The notes beneath the pieces are model-generated. The model was not told the DNA's origin and searched no databases. It was given only the letters and a program-made list of their open reading frames with translations. From NCBI GenBank assembly GCA_030141605.1, contig JAQGDQ010000028.1:627501-691500 (forward strand): a DNA stretch of 64,000 nucleotides. Direction: 5' to 3'. The stretch is from Tubiluchus corallicola (lineage: Eukaryota > Priapulida > Priapulimorpha > Priapulimorphida > Tubiluchidae). Made by a program: the position numbers and the translations under genes. Shown here one piece after another: positions 1-19,659 of this stretch (positions are counted from its first letter, which is position 1; the number at the start of each line of letters is the position of its first letter).

Positions 1-365
1 ATCCAGTACCAAGGGCCTACTTATTAGTTTGATGGTTGTGGCAGGACTGGAATCTCTTCATTATCATACAGATACCACCCTAAGATCAGGCTCTTATTGG
101 ACAGAAATGTCTGTACATCCTTCAGTAATAAGAAAATAGCAAGAAACATTATGGCAGATAACAGAGCACTGAAATGATATCATGGTGTAACATATCCATT
201 TACTGACTAGGCCTAGCGTTTTTTACTTCAGTCACTAAGCATTCACAATAATAATTACACTGACATAATATACAACTTCTGGAACATTGCCTAACAATAA
301 CAGGCTGGTTTCAACAACATCCAAGTGTTGAAATTACTAATTAATTCACAAATATCAAACTTTAC

Positions 366-3300
366 CCCCAACAGAGATGCTGCGCTTAGTTCAGCAAGCA
401 AACTGGGCCACTGCTGAGGCCATTCTCTCTTGATCATCTCAACAATGATCTTAGATAAACCATCTTTAATGTAACTGTGCTCCGTAACAAGATCGCCCGT
501 GCCCTGGAAATAAAAAGTTATCATGGTAAAAATTTCTAATTGAATTTTTAAAATTAGTTCAACTCATATAGCCCTTTTTATTTAGTACAAATATGTCCGA
601 GAGAAATAAAGCTAACTATGAAACAATTACGCACAAACTTGATTTTTCACAGTATCTTGTTTAGGCTTGTGTACCTTTCAAAATATATAATGAGTATACA
701 ATATTGTTCAAATAACATTTCAGCAATTTTCTAGCAATAAAAATGATTCTGCAGTGAAAATATGTTAGACACAGGGCATATTTACGCTAAAAATTTCCGC
801 TTTACAGTTTTTCTCACATTACAAAAACACACATTTATCATTAAAATGAAACTCAAAATGCCATGTTAAAGACACTTCTAAGCACCAACAAAACACAACA
901 TTGTACTTTTTGTATGATTATTCTCTCTGTAGTGAAAGGATTACCACAGCTGTCCATAATCAAACACATTGAGTTCGAGTCCCACTGGAGGTGAAATTTT
1001 TTTTTAGATTTTCTAATTTAGTATTGCTTTCGTGCATTTATTCCTTTACTGTTGTTTTCTGCCGTCAAGTAAAAGGCATTCATTCCGGCATTCTGCTTTT
1101 CACCCACCCTATAATTACAAAATTCCTGTGTCCAAAGGAACGCAATCTGTACACCCATGAGAACTGTAAATTCCTTACCGACAGCTCTCCCTCTTTGGCT
1201 TTTTTAAATCATACATACTTGAAGTTTGAGCCACTGTACAATACCCCTGAAGCAACAATTTGGTATGACTATCACAAAAGTATATTGCTTTAAACAAGCC
1301 ATGATATAAACCTGACGGTATTTTCATACCATGATAAACAACATAAAGAAAAAGTGAACTTACTGAGGCTAACATCTTCATGGCATTGTCTTTAATAAAA
1401 ATTTTCTCTTGTTTTGTAATTGCATTCCACTTGTACCTAGAATGTAAATCAGACCATTAAGTGAAATAAATCAATTTTGTGACAGTGTCATAAACATTCC
1501 AGTAAATTCTGTTGAATTTCCAATTCAGTACAAATGACAAAAATGTCACATAAAACTAATAAGTTAAGAAATATAAATTAAGTAACATTAAGTTAAGGAA
1601 ATAATTTATTTAGCATAATTAATCTCATTTCCAAACCACGCAAATAAACAAAAGCAACACGTATATATAAACTCAAAATATTAATTAATCCACTGCTGAG
1701 AAAATGTTTTGTGATCCATATTTTTTGCTTTGTTGGTTTGTTTAATCCACAATACTAGTGTCGTTACAATTACTAATAACAAATAAGTTATCTCTCCCCA
1801 TCCAGAGTGTCATCTTAAGTATCAGTACGATAATGAAATGTATTCTAGTCCAGCCACAATGAGTTACTAAAATTAAAAGCAATTGAAATTTAGACACCTG
1901 ATTATCAGTTTTTAAAGCCTATTTTGTATTGCAGATGTTTTATATGCACTACCGTTATATTAATATTACATTGTATTGCATTTTTTTCATAATAATACAG
2001 CAAGTTATTACACCCAGCTATTAAAAACAAAGTATGGCTTGATAATACGAGGAAGCGATGTGGTATTGAAAGCTACTATTCCCAAGATAAGTACCTTATA
2101 CAGTGTTCTATGAGTTGTAGTCCAAAATGTCGTATGAAATCGTGCAGCTTTGTCTCGGTAGCAAGGAAAACTCCAACTTCAGCGCAATGTAGACAATTAT
2201 CACGAAAGTTTTCAACAACCTTTAAGAAGTAATGATTATTAGCTATTCTATGTCTTTTGAAATTTGATTAAAACATCGGAACAACTTTCTGAGGCCCTGC
2301 ATCATTTTTGGTGTGGAGTAAGATCTTTCGAATCATACTATAATAAAGTAACTATTAGTTTTAAAATTAAACACTAAACTCTCTGATATGCAATATGCAC
2401 AAGAATTGAAAAACACTAATCCGTTAGCCAGAAAGTCGTCAAACAGTTATGTAAATGTGTCAAATAAATAGTTGAAGGCTAAGCCAACCAAGTTATCAAC
2501 ATGTCAAATTTATCTTTTGATGGCTGTGTGACATTGGATAAAATTAATATAAGTCAGCAGCTATCCTCCTTGCAGTTTCTTTTCTTTGGTACATTCACAC
2601 TCACACAATAAACAAATCGACTGACAAAATGAAGCTGTTAAATTAACCCTTTTCAACAAGTATGCATTGGCTTTTGCACATTTGACGATAACTTCTTGTG
2701 GTGTGTTACTAAAATTGAATCTTGTAAATAAACAAATAGCCATTTGTTATTAAATACTAATATTGAATATTAGTTTTATTTATACACATGCACACACATA
2801 CACGCACTTATTCATGCATGCTTGTGCACACCTAGACAAATAAGCACATACTTATATTTAGAAGCCAATTTACACAAAAGTCACATTACTAATCCATAAT
2901 ATGCAATTATTTTATAAGAATGCAGAACAAGCAACTAAACAAGTTTCACCAACTACCAACAAGCAATTTTGCATGAGAACGTACTACACAGTACAATATT
3001 ATGGAATGCACCTGGCTTCAGATGCTGATTGGCTGGCTGGCTGGCGTTAGTTGTTGTGAAGCAACCACAAGCCCACGGCTGCTAAACGGTTCTACAATGT
3101 TTTTGCATGGTCGTAGCAATGAAATAAACAGACCCGGGTAAGTGCGCTTAGGGCTGAGCTCGGGCGGCAATCTGTTGCCTTCCGTCCCTTACAAGAAAAA
3201 CATAGGCGGCAGTGTGCCGCTTTTAGTAGTGAAAGGGTAAATGGTGAAATTTGTGAAAAGTTTTGAGCCACTAGCAGATCTCATTATCATGTTATTTTAA

Positions 3301-3630
3301 ATTTAAATTCTTAATTCATAAAACATTTAAATTTTTCACGCATTAGCAAGAGGGTTTTTCAGTCAGGAAAAAGGCTTAGAGTAATGATATTTTAAAAAAA
3401 AAGAAGACAGGAAGAGGAAAAGGAAATAAATAATGCAGAGGAAAAAAGAGATTAAAAAGGTAAGGACAGGAATCTAGACAAAATGAAATACATCGAAAAA
3501 AGCAGATAAAAAGTTAGAAAATGAATACCTGATGAGCTTGCAGCCTCTGTTCATGTGGAATTGCAGGATTCATAACATTTTCTACAGCTGCAATCAGAGT
3601 TTGAGCAATCTCACGGAGAGCCTCACCCAT
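366..3630 (-). CDS. XPO5: Exportin-5, N-terminal part (four exons, runs off left edge)
   Basis: Exportin-5 is the karyopherin that carries pre-miRNA and other structured RNA out of the nucleus with RanGTP. Coding exons, in transcript order, are 3529-3630, 2095-2219, 1364-1436 and 366-503. They total 438 nt and encode 146 aa with consistent phases. Exon 1 begins MGEALREIAQ. Exon 2 contains FIRHFGLQLIEH and exon 3 YKWNAITKQEKIF. Exon 4 contains IIVEMIKREWPQQWPSLLAEL, which matches the exportin-5 importin-beta N-terminal region almost residue for residue (animal consensus VVEMIKREWPQHWP). Donors are GT throughout. Acceptors are AAG for exon 2, TAG for exon 3 and CAG for exon 4. The remaining roughly 1,000 residues lie beyond base 1. 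Bases 1-365 are intron with no visible exon. Family identity is certain; the exact start rests on one in-frame ATG aligned with the known N-terminus. Confidence 0.93.
931..995 (+). repeat. tRNA-like fragment with B-box (XPO5 intron 3)
   Basis: GAGTTCGAGTCCC at 971-983 is a good RNA polymerase III B-box/T-arm. The sequence before it resembles a decayed anticodon arm but does not fold as a full tRNA. It is likely the head of a tRNA-derived SINE or a tRNA pseudogene. Confidence 0.35.
2647..3237. mobile_element. Possible piggyBac-like MITE in XPO5 intron 1
   Basis: The left edge reads TTAA-CCCTTTTCAACAAG. The right edge, read on the minus strand, is CCCTTTCACTACTAAAAGCG. CCCTTT ends and a TTAA target are typical of piggyBac elements, and the right part is clearly more GC-rich than the surrounding intron. 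However, the terminal match is only about six bases and the right flank reads TAAA rather than TTAA. This is a weak call. Confidence 0.25.
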
Positions 3631-4564
3631 ATTTCTACATACAGATTTGAAAATTCAGACTGACTCACAGCTTCAATGGACGCCAAGAAGATTGTCACTT
3701 CCAACAAGTTCTCATGGCGATGATAAGTAAGACATTTATCAGCTCCTACATATATACGAAGTTAAATTTATAATTGAAAATCATTGCATAACAACATTTG
3801 GCAGTGCTCTACACCGAGTATGATGGTTATAATGGCTAGCAAAGTGTGTACTCATATTACTTTGTAAAACGGTGAGTAAAAGTTTTCCCCCCAATGATCT
3901 AATAATTATTTGGCTCTGATATGCAAAAAAAAATTATGTTTCTATATGATATAAATATCTATACCTGTAGTTTCAATAAAGACAATAATAATTTTCCACA
4001 GATGCATAAACAGCGGGAGAAATGCAACAGAATAAAAACAACGAATACCAACGAAGTTTTTGGGCGAAAATGTTGAGTCCCAACCAAAATGTTATTTTGT
4101 AATATTGTTGTAGCTTAGCCTGTTATTTACTTTGCTCGTATTTATTATTGTTTCCATAGTCATATTTATTTTTATTTTGTATTGCATTCTGTGAAAGTGC
4201 ATTGCTAATTCAATCAAATATTTTGCTACTTGAATTGCATAAACATGTTTATAAAAATGCAGCTGATAAATTTTTCTAACATTAATTCCAAATCCTCAGT
4301 GTGGATGAAAAATATTGGTTTGTTATAGCGATGTTGTCCTATGAACAAACTGATATTTTCAAAACAAAACGAAAATTTATTTTGAACTGAAATAGCAATC
4401 ACTGTGTGTATGTATGAGTGGGCATAAACTGATCGCTTCAAAGGCAAGGTAGCCATCAAAAAATTGCTGAGCTAATTAAGTCCAACCTCTCGACCTCCTC
4501 GGTGCTTCTACCAGCTCAGAATAAAATTCTTTTATTTTATTAGATGTATAATAAATTATTCAAC

Positions 4565-4725
4565 GTGTACTAACGTTTTTAATTATTATTATTACATAAA
4601 CAAGCACAACGGACGGTGACAGTACACTTAACGACTCAATTCGCGACCTGTCTCTAGTGTCCTACTTGGGCAGCCCAAGTAGACCGCTGTCTACTTGGCG
4701 CAGTGGTCCACTCGGCTCCCAACAG
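4565..4725 (-). repeat. SINE-like unit with tRNA-Leu/Ser-like head and TAA-rich tail
   Basis: On the minus strand the unit starts near 4720 with GGGAGCCGAGTGG, an A-box like that of tRNA-Leu/Ser. A degenerate B-box, AGGTCGCGAATTGAG, lies at 4635-4649. It ends in a TAATAATAATAATTAAAAA tail at about 4575-4596. A head with pol III boxes plus a simple A-rich tail is the usual SINE layout. The body contains three copies of an eight-base word that can pair in two exclusive ways (see findings). Only one copy is in the window, so the family is unproven. Confidence 0.45.
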
Positions 4726-6325
4726 AAGATGCAATGCGGATCCAGCACTAACTAAACCTTCCTAGTATCAAACTTGTTTCGTACCATTTTTACCTCGTAT
4801 TGCATTTACTTGCATAAAAATGCTTGACAAAAAACTTCACCAATACGGTATTTACCAGTACTATAGTTTCTCCGCACCAAATTTCCCTGTAACAAAAAAT
4901 TCCCTCGTACCAAAATTATTGCGCACCCAGTGAAACACAAAAAATGAATGAAAACTATGACGAAATATCAACAAAATAAAATGCAGAAATAATCACGAAA
5001 ACGGGCATATTAACAAAGAAATACATGCTGCTAAAAAGAAATTTGCTTTACTTCGTGTGACAGTCTGGCTCAACCACGCTTAGAAACATGTAATAGAAGA
5101 AATCTTTAGTTAGAAAACTGGCTGCAAAGTATACAAAACTGTGCTGTGTTCTTCCAAATCATAGATGCAACAGAAATCAATGGCACGGCGACCAAGTATT
5201 CAAGACCTGCAGTCTGTGGTTAAATTTTTAAAACAAAGAAATCCATATTTCTTTCTTATTATATCTGCATACCTTTAGTTTTCTTCAGTTTATCTGTTTT
5301 GTCTGTGAAAAACGAGTTACCCGCGACTTTGATTTCCGACTCTCACAATAGACAATACTTTTTTCTTCCTTGCACAAAAGGAATTAAGATGTATCATTTG
5401 CTTTACAACAAGCGAATATATCGAGTGTATTTGTTGTTACTGGCAAAGTGTGAAATCTGGTATTCTATAGAATGTCTAGGCATTTTATAGAGTGCCAAAA
5501 TAAACTGCAGGAACTGTGTCTAAAATAATTTACTCAAACCTTTTCCTAGCATTATGCATAACGCAAAAGCTTGTCTAGGCAAAGTGCGTAATTCTTGGAT
5601 ACGGAATACACCGCCTAGGCATTTATATAACGGCAATTTTATTTTAGGGAATGTGTGAATTTGATTCATCAGCTAATTGGTTGGTTTGTTGGTTGAACGC
5701 ATAGATAGGTAGACAGAAGCTGACAACAGCCAGGCAGGCAGCTAGAGAGAAAGACAGACAGATACAAGGTAAACGGGTGGGCAGATGGGGAGGAAGGCAG
5801 AGATGCAACCTTATGGTCTGCTATAATTTGTAAATTGCTTTGATTAAATGGCCTAATTTTAAGCTACTATAAACAATTCGTTCTCTGCATATCAAATTTG
5901 TATTATTAGCAACTTTTTCTTCCATGACAACACTAGGAATTGGTATTTAAGCTATTCACAACATGCCAAATTGTATTTATGCAAGCTTTAACCGTGCACA
6001 GGACTAAGAATGTTTCTATGCACCAACAAGTTTCCCAAGAACTTTAATGAATGCAGCCTCGAGCTTCGTAGATATGGAAAGTGACCTACCTGATTGTGCA
6101 GCTAGCATATCAGAGAGTGCACTCAACGCCAGCTTAATTTAGCCATAATAATGGTTACTATCTTTTACATTTAATTTGGGTAATTACTGTAGCAAAATAG
6201 TAAATAATGTTCGGTAACGGTTATTACAATATAAACTTGCACATCTGCTGGCTGCTGTAAAATAATTCTTGTTGCTAATTAAGTGCATTGTTAGTACGTA
6301 TGCAACTATATACATGTATAACTGT

Positions 6326-6344
6326 ACACACACACACACACACG

Positions 6345-6397
<53 letters not shown>

Positions 6398-6407
6398 CAC
6401 ACACACA
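6326..6407. repeat. (CA)n microsatellite
   Basis: About 80 bases of nearly uninterrupted CA dinucleotide with two CGCA interruptions. It produces meaningless Cys-Val and His-Thr open frames on the two strands. Confidence 0.97.
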
Positions 6408-6924
6408 TATGTAGTACATATAATAGTTATACATAGTTATAGTTATACATATAATAATATAATTCATATGTAATTATTTTTTACAATTCATTAAACAAAT
6501 GTACACTTTTTGTAACGTATAACGTATATAATTGCATCTCTTCATTTAATTATATTCAACGGTTTATCTTTCACTTTAACCACAATGTACTTCACTCTCA
6601 AACAGCAATTACTGTTAAAAAAGCGTATCGCTGTTAAGCCATTCAAAGCATTAATTTGTGTACTGTATTCAATAAGAATACTTGAAAATATATGTATATA
6701 TAAAATAATCTTTATTTGCCATCAAAATATATTGATGATTACTGATAAAAACTTTACAGAGATAATCAATCAGTGTGCGTTAATAAAAACTTACGCTGTT
6801 GAAGGCAAATGCGTCAGTGCAATCTAAACTACTGTGCAGTAATGGAAAGTAACAACGAATAAAATCAAACATATTTACAACTACATGTATGCACAAAAAA
6901 ACGAAAAAAAACTATGATTTAATT

Positions 6925-7850
6925 AATATGGCCATGGATATATGAATTCTGAATTAGTGTGTATGTTGTCGTACTGGTGTGATACTATTTCATATCTGGT
7001 TAATATTAGTGATTTTAATTTTGTTTTAAATGCTGGTAGGGACTTGATTTGTTTAACCTGTAATTGTAGAGAATTCCAAAGTAGAATTGCTTGTTTGATT
7101 ACAGAGTTCGTTGCATAGTGGGTATTTGTCCCAATTTGTTTTAGATTGCTTGTTCTGGAATTAACAATAGGATTTGAAAGAAAGGTAAATCTGTTATTTT
7201 GGAATGGTTTGCTGATGTTGTTAATGTATTTAAATATAAAAAGCAGAGTAAAATATTCTTTGTGTGCTTCAATGATTGGGAATTTTAAAGTTTTTCTCAG
7301 GTTAGTTCTTGAAGCTTTGAATTTTTGTCTACCTGCCTTATGTTTGTATTAGTACCCAGCTATCAATCTCAACGCATAGTTTTGAAGGAGATTTAATTTT
7401 AAGTAATTTTCTCTTATGGTTTTTTTGAAGTAGCGTACATCCATAAAAGAAGTGTGGTAGAACTAAAGTTTTATATATTAGTGTTTGTTAGTTGCCCCTT
7501 AACTTGTCGGAGATATGATGTGCTAGATGCCATCTTTGAGTATATGTTATTAAAGTGTTCATCCCATGAAAGATTATTGTCTACCTGTATGCCCAGGAAT
7601 TTAACATTGTTAGTTTGTTTGATTACAGCATTATCTATTGTCAAAGTGGTTGATGATGCATCATTAGTATGTAATGAGGGTGACAGTATCATGAATTCTG
7701 TTTTGTCATTATTATTTGTGAGTGTTGTAATACACTGGATATGTTGTTTATATATAGGCAAAATAATAATGGACCTAGTAGTGTTCCTTGCAGTATACCT
7801 CTGTTTAACGTGGCCCGCCAGTACCTTTCATTTGATACGTTACAAGCCAC
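6925..7850 (-). pseudogene. Broken non-LTR retrotransposon (LINE) reverse transcriptase, YADD box deleted
   Basis: On the minus strand, 7845-7700 encodes NVSNERYWRATLNRGILQG followed by LLGPLLFCLYINNI. This is the motif before the catalytic palm box in jockey/CR1-like LINEs. The frame then shifts and jumps directly to DKTEFMIL and VKFLGIQVDNNLSW (7690-7560). About 50 residues that normally lie between, including the YADD catalytic box, are missing. A further one-base shift near 7465 leads to LIYKTLVLPHFFYG. The C-terminal end, LLWNSLQLQVKQIKSLPAFK, lies near 7100-7050. No intact element remains. Confidence 0.8.
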
Positions 7851-9582
7851 TAAACTTCCACAATAAGAGCATTTTGTCCCTTAGAGCCACTCAGTTTTGG
7901 TTTTCGATAAAACCCCTAAGGGCACATTAATTACTATCAAAGGGTATAAAAGTAAATTACACTTTAAACATTTATAGATGTAGAAGATTCAAAAAGAAGG
8001 TAAAAAGATATCTGCATATGAGATCTTTTAACAATCAACTAGAGAAAAAAGAATGAGTAAAACCGTTTAATATTTGGATGAGCCCTATATAGGGGGGAGG
8101 GTCACTGGTCAATCTGGGTGCCACTCATACCATCCAATTCACTTCATCGCAGCCTTTCACTTGACATACTACTATTACTAGGTGCTAGAAGCTCTGGTGC
8201 CCCTGATCTCCCAATTTCAGTCTTTGACCTTACCGCATACCTATTTGTTAGACCTCGTCCTTACCCAGCAATAAAAAAAGTAATGGTCATACCTCAAAAA
8301 CTATAGGAGACGTTCCAGCCAAACGAAAAATAAGAAGCTTTTGACTAGGCCTTGTATAAGCATAAATCCCCCTATGTGGGAATGTCTCTTGTGAGTTTCC
8401 TGGACTTAGTCCTATGCATTTACGGGTTATTAAAGAAACAAAAAGGTCAATATATAAATAAATGTGTAAATAAAAAATAATAAAAACCTGGAGCAAATCA
8501 AGAAGATTCTGCTGTAAAGAAAGTCTCAGAAATATATAGCAAACATAACGTATTATAGAATCTGAATCTCACTAACTAAAAGAGAAAATGTTGAATATTG
8601 AAATAAAATAATTGTAACATAAAAAAAATTTATTATATAATTTTTTCAAAAAATATACATAGTAAAAAAATAACATTTGTGCAAAATAACAATGTGTTAA
8701 AAGAAAATAAAAATTGGAAATGGTGAAGAATATAAATTAATGTATAAATAACATGTAATACTATATAAATAACATGTAATACAAAAAATATATAAAAGTT
8801 TTCAAAATGTCGAATGTAGTAATGCTCAAAGACAAAAAAACTGTCAAAAATACTGATACTAGCATCGCCACCTAAATCATAGCTATACTAAATATACCAT
8901 ACACTACTATTTAAGTGTATTATATTTAACTACTATTTAACTTTGACTTGGACAGATGATAAACTTGGATGGCATGGAATATTTATACAAAGTTGTAGTC
9001 AAACCTTAACCACCCAGCACTATGAGAAATGGAACTATGTAATAACCACCACCTAGCAATATGAGAAATGGAATTATGTACATAACCTTTTGCTGGCTGT
9101 GTACAAACACAAAAAGTAGAGCAATTTATTACAGTTTTGCTGAAACAGTAAAGAATCTCAACATTTCGATGCAAAGTCCCGCGCATCTCACAGAATCTAC
9201 AAAGTTAAGAATATGAGTAAAGCAGCAATTCATAAACTTTAACTTTGCGATTGTTTTTAACGGCTGAACATTGCAAGAAGTGTTGAAGGATTTTGTTTTT
9301 GAGAGTGATCTCTTTGATCATATACCTCTCAAGATTGTAGTATGCATGAGACATACGAGACTTACCCATTAGATATCGAAGTCATAATAGACTCTCTACT
9401 GCTACACCAATATTCCAATGTAACAAAATGTTCTGTACTATCACTCAATGTTTTTGCACAACCCTGGCAAAAGGTTGTGTACCTCCCTGCATTGCAATTA
9501 CAGGTCAAATAAGTGAGAGGCATGTGCAAAATAATATTTCTAGCTTTAATGAATTAATTTTATATGAGATATTAATAGTAAA

Positions 9583-16033
<6,451 letters not shown>

Positions 16034-16351
16034 GATTGAGGTTGAGAGTCAAGTGCTGTTCAAGATCACCTGCTATTAACTACAGCATTTTAAGCAATGT
16101 TTGTAGCTTGATTTGCTGGTGCTTTTGTTTTTTATTTATTGTTATTTCATTTACGTATTGCAAAAACATTACTAAACAAATAAAATAAAGCAAGAACGGC
16201 TACAGACAACAAAAAACAAAGCAAGATTGCAGACTCAAGGAATAAAGTATTTACAAAGTTTTACTAGTTACATAGCAATTGACCTCTTTTGCCCTAAAAA
16301 GATTATAATGATAAGGAAACACTGTAACACAGATCTGCATGAGATACATTG

Positions 16352-16760
16352 CAGGGCTTGTACTCTACTTTCAAAAATATACGACATTATTCTAAAAAAA
16401 CATAGGACATTTTTGAAAAAATATAGGAATTATAGGACATTTTTCCTTAAAAACAGCGATTTTCACAATTTCTTTGCAAAAGTAAATGATATTTGAGAAT
16501 ACAAACTCTGTAAAAACATACATACTTCACAACAGACAACCGTTATTAACATTCACTAAAATGCCCAAATCATGAAGATATGCACTTATAATATCTAATT
16601 GTGGTTATGCGCGCCGAAGGCGTGTGAAAAATACCAATAATATTCTCATTTCATTGAGAATTCATGGTTTTATAGGAATTATTGGACATAACCCCAAAAT
16701 GTAGGAATTATAGGACGTTTTCAAAAAAATATAGGAATTATAGGATGAGTACGAGCCCTG
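16352..16760. mobile_element. hAT-like MITE with CAGGGCTTGTACTC termini
   Basis: The left terminus CAGGGCTTGTACTC is matched by the right terminus GAGTACGAGCCCTG, giving 14-bp inverted repeats with one mismatch. CAGGG ends are typical of hAT elements. The interior carries several direct copies of ATAGGAATTATAGGA near both ends and a GC-rich hairpin, GCGCGCCGAAGGCGTGT, near 16610. It is 409 bp with no transposase. An eight-base target duplication is not evident. Confidence 0.65.
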
Positions 16761-19659
16761 CAAATTGTGACCCACATATCTGTTGCCAGAATCCTTGGAT
16801 ACCAACATCACTTCAGGCTATATTTGACTCACAATGTTGTTACTGTTGTTTGTCTACAGCCATCTCATGTCAGCAACCTCACTGTTTAGAACTACCTTAT
16901 TTCAGCATTTATAAATAATATTTATATTATTTATAACACCAAGCAGTTAACTTGTTCTGACTTAATCCCTTGCATTGGTAATTATTAAGTCTATGAATCA
17001 CCTGCTTATAACACTGACCTATTTTCGGGACTCCTTCACTTGTGTCAAAATAGATAGCATACGTCACTTGTTGCTGAGATGTTCGTACATTTTATGGAGC
17101 CCAGATAAACGTAGATAAATGATAAACTTTCAACAGTCTGAGTCCTCAATTATTATTACATAATTCATTACATAGTTCATTATAATGGTATGACCATTGA
17201 GGAGGTAGCTTTCGAACTATAAGAGTCACTGCTCGATAGGATTTCCATACAACTGAGTCAACCACATGGGAAGCTTAGAGTTTCTGGATTATTGGTGAGA
17301 GAACAATGGTGGTGAGGGACAGATATTGCTTGTCAGGAGTACTTTTTTGGTGGCATGGGACTAGGTGAGAACTTGCTGATCGACTAGACATCCGCATTTT
17401 ATTCCTCTCATTACATGGCGCCACAATGCAGGTATTTAGCTACTAATCTTGATGAGGCAGCAATATAAAGTATATAAATGATCTGTTTGCTTTGTAATAT
17501 GCTCTAATATATGTTAAAATTGTCACGCTAAAATATAATGTTAGACCCGAACTTAACATTTTCGCCATTTATGTACGTAAACGTGGTTAGCGACTCAGTG
17601 CCTGATTACTAAAAGAACAACATTGTGACAACCTCCTGTACCTGCAAGTCCTTACCACACTTGGTAGTAAACTGATTCCTGATACTAAGATCAGGTTTCG
17701 GGTATACAGAAAAATACACATGTACAGAAAATATATTTAACATAAGCTATTAAAAAATCTACTAGTCCTAGTCCAAACCTGTTAGTTAGCACAAAACACC
17801 TCTACTTTAGGATAAACTCAACTAGGACAACTATTATTTGAATGTAAATTATGTATTTTTAAGACATTATATTTGTCTCATACTCCCAGTATACATCCAA
17901 CATACATTATAATTCCATGACATTTCCACTAACAAACTCATTTCTAGGTTAGGCTCTAAAGCTGTAATCTGTGTTAATTCCTTAATTCGTTTTTAAATTA
18001 TTGTGTACTGAACCTGATCTAGAAGTAGAACTACTGTTGTAGAAGTAGAACTAGAATATTGATAATTGACCATGGATGTAAACTTTTAAAAGTCAGTAAA
18101 AGATATGGTAGTTTTGATAGATAAGAACTCATTTTTCTGATTTTTTTGTTAATAATGCATGTTTTGCATACTTCACTTAGTGTCTTTTGTTCATAATTAG
18201 CATAGCCTACCATCATCATCATAGTCATACGGTATGCCCAAGCATTACATTTATTGTAGACATATATATTGGTTAGGCAGATCTCTAAAATAAAACAAAT
18301 CTGCCCTCAAGACAAACACAGCCAGTAATCCAGCAAAAAACTTGACACCGCTATAATCAGTGCTATGCCAGTGGCTTGTCAGCACCATTTCCGAGCTGAT
18401 GCAAGGCAACTTCAGATAAGTCATATCAGCCAAGCAATAGACCAGACTCACTATTAAGTAACCTCACTGTATTAATTACTTCCTATTTAAAGCCTAGCTA
18501 CAAAGAGTTAAAATATATTAGATAATCACTTTAAACTACTGGTTAAATTAAAATTTGGTGAAACTCTAATCTTGGCGTCTGCTTAGCAATCAAGAATTCA
18601 GTTCTCAGTAGTCCACACAAGAAGCTCAAACTTGCTCAGTATAGCACGGGGGTATCACATCTTGACGTCTTCTTTTTTAAATGTTCTTTTTCTTGTAAAC
18701 AATGGATCATTCAAGAGGGCCATACTTAGTCCTATCCATAGATAGAGTCCCGTAGGAATTTCAGAGCTGACGGACCAAACCATTTGAACACTTTAGTTTA
18801 GTATAGTCGCATAAGGAAAAAAAACATGGGCGGATTTTCCATAAACGTGACTGCTGGCCAGTGTTTACAAAAATTAATAATAGTTCAGCAGATTGGTGAA
18901 AAATTGCACTCTTTGGTTTAAATGCACGGAGCTTTTTTCTAGATTGTTAGAACTCATTAAGATGATTAATTTTGTTTATGGATCATTTTTAAGATTGCTG
19001 CTCCATAGCTTAATTATATAAATAATGAAGGCCATGTCTTAAATAAGTATTAGAGCAGAAGGATGGTGATTTCGGTATCTAAACAAAGGTTTTCAAAATC
19101 AAGGAATCCTTGTCTGATGCCTAAAATTAAAGCTTTTACAATGTCACCTCATTTAGAGTCCAAGATGGTTGCAATAATATTATAATGGGAGCGGTCATTT
19201 GGGTACTGAAAAATTTTGTCATGGCAGTTTTTAATTAAGCACCATAATAATACATGTAATAGTCAGCAAATAGCAATAAAACAATTAAACCTTACAATTG
19301 GCTAATTAGTTCTAAATTTCAATAGAATATGGATCTAGTAAAAAACTATTTTTTTAAATTCAAATTGGCATTTTCAAAAATGTCTACAAAATTCTGGAAA
19401 GTCTACTCAAGTTTTTTATGGTGTATAAGAATGCCTCCTCTAATATGGCTTGGTTTTATTAGTGAGCTAAAGAATTCCTATGGCAGTCTATTCAGGAAAA
19501 GGTGTGCTAAGGAATATTTGCCATGCTCATCGTATGTTCATATTAAGTTCCACTGGGGACTCAAACCTTTTTGTATCAGGTGACTGAAAAATATTATAAC
19601 TCATTTATTAATTATTTCCTTAAAATGCTGTGCTGCACAACTGTGTGGAGCTGACAAGG

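Larger units (their letters stand above)
3631..9582. other. Intergenic region between XPO5 5' end and LDH 3' end
   Basis: No conserved gene was found on either strand. The region holds a SINE-like unit (4565-4725), a (CA)n microsatellite (6326-6407), a degenerate LINE reverse-transcriptase fragment on the minus strand (6925-7850), and very AT-rich DNA around 8560-8800. At 9011-9082 there is a short imperfect tandem duplication containing ATGAGAAATGGAA twice. Open frames in this stretch are short and have no recognisable domains. Confidence 0.6.

Noticed and set aside
6184-6473. Open frames on both strands across the CA microsatellite
   Set aside because: They encode only Cys-Val or His-Thr repeats from the simple repeat itself.
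8118-8306. 62-codon plus-strand frame with Leu/Ser-rich start
   Set aside because: No homology, no conserved motif, sits in repeat-rich intergenic DNA.
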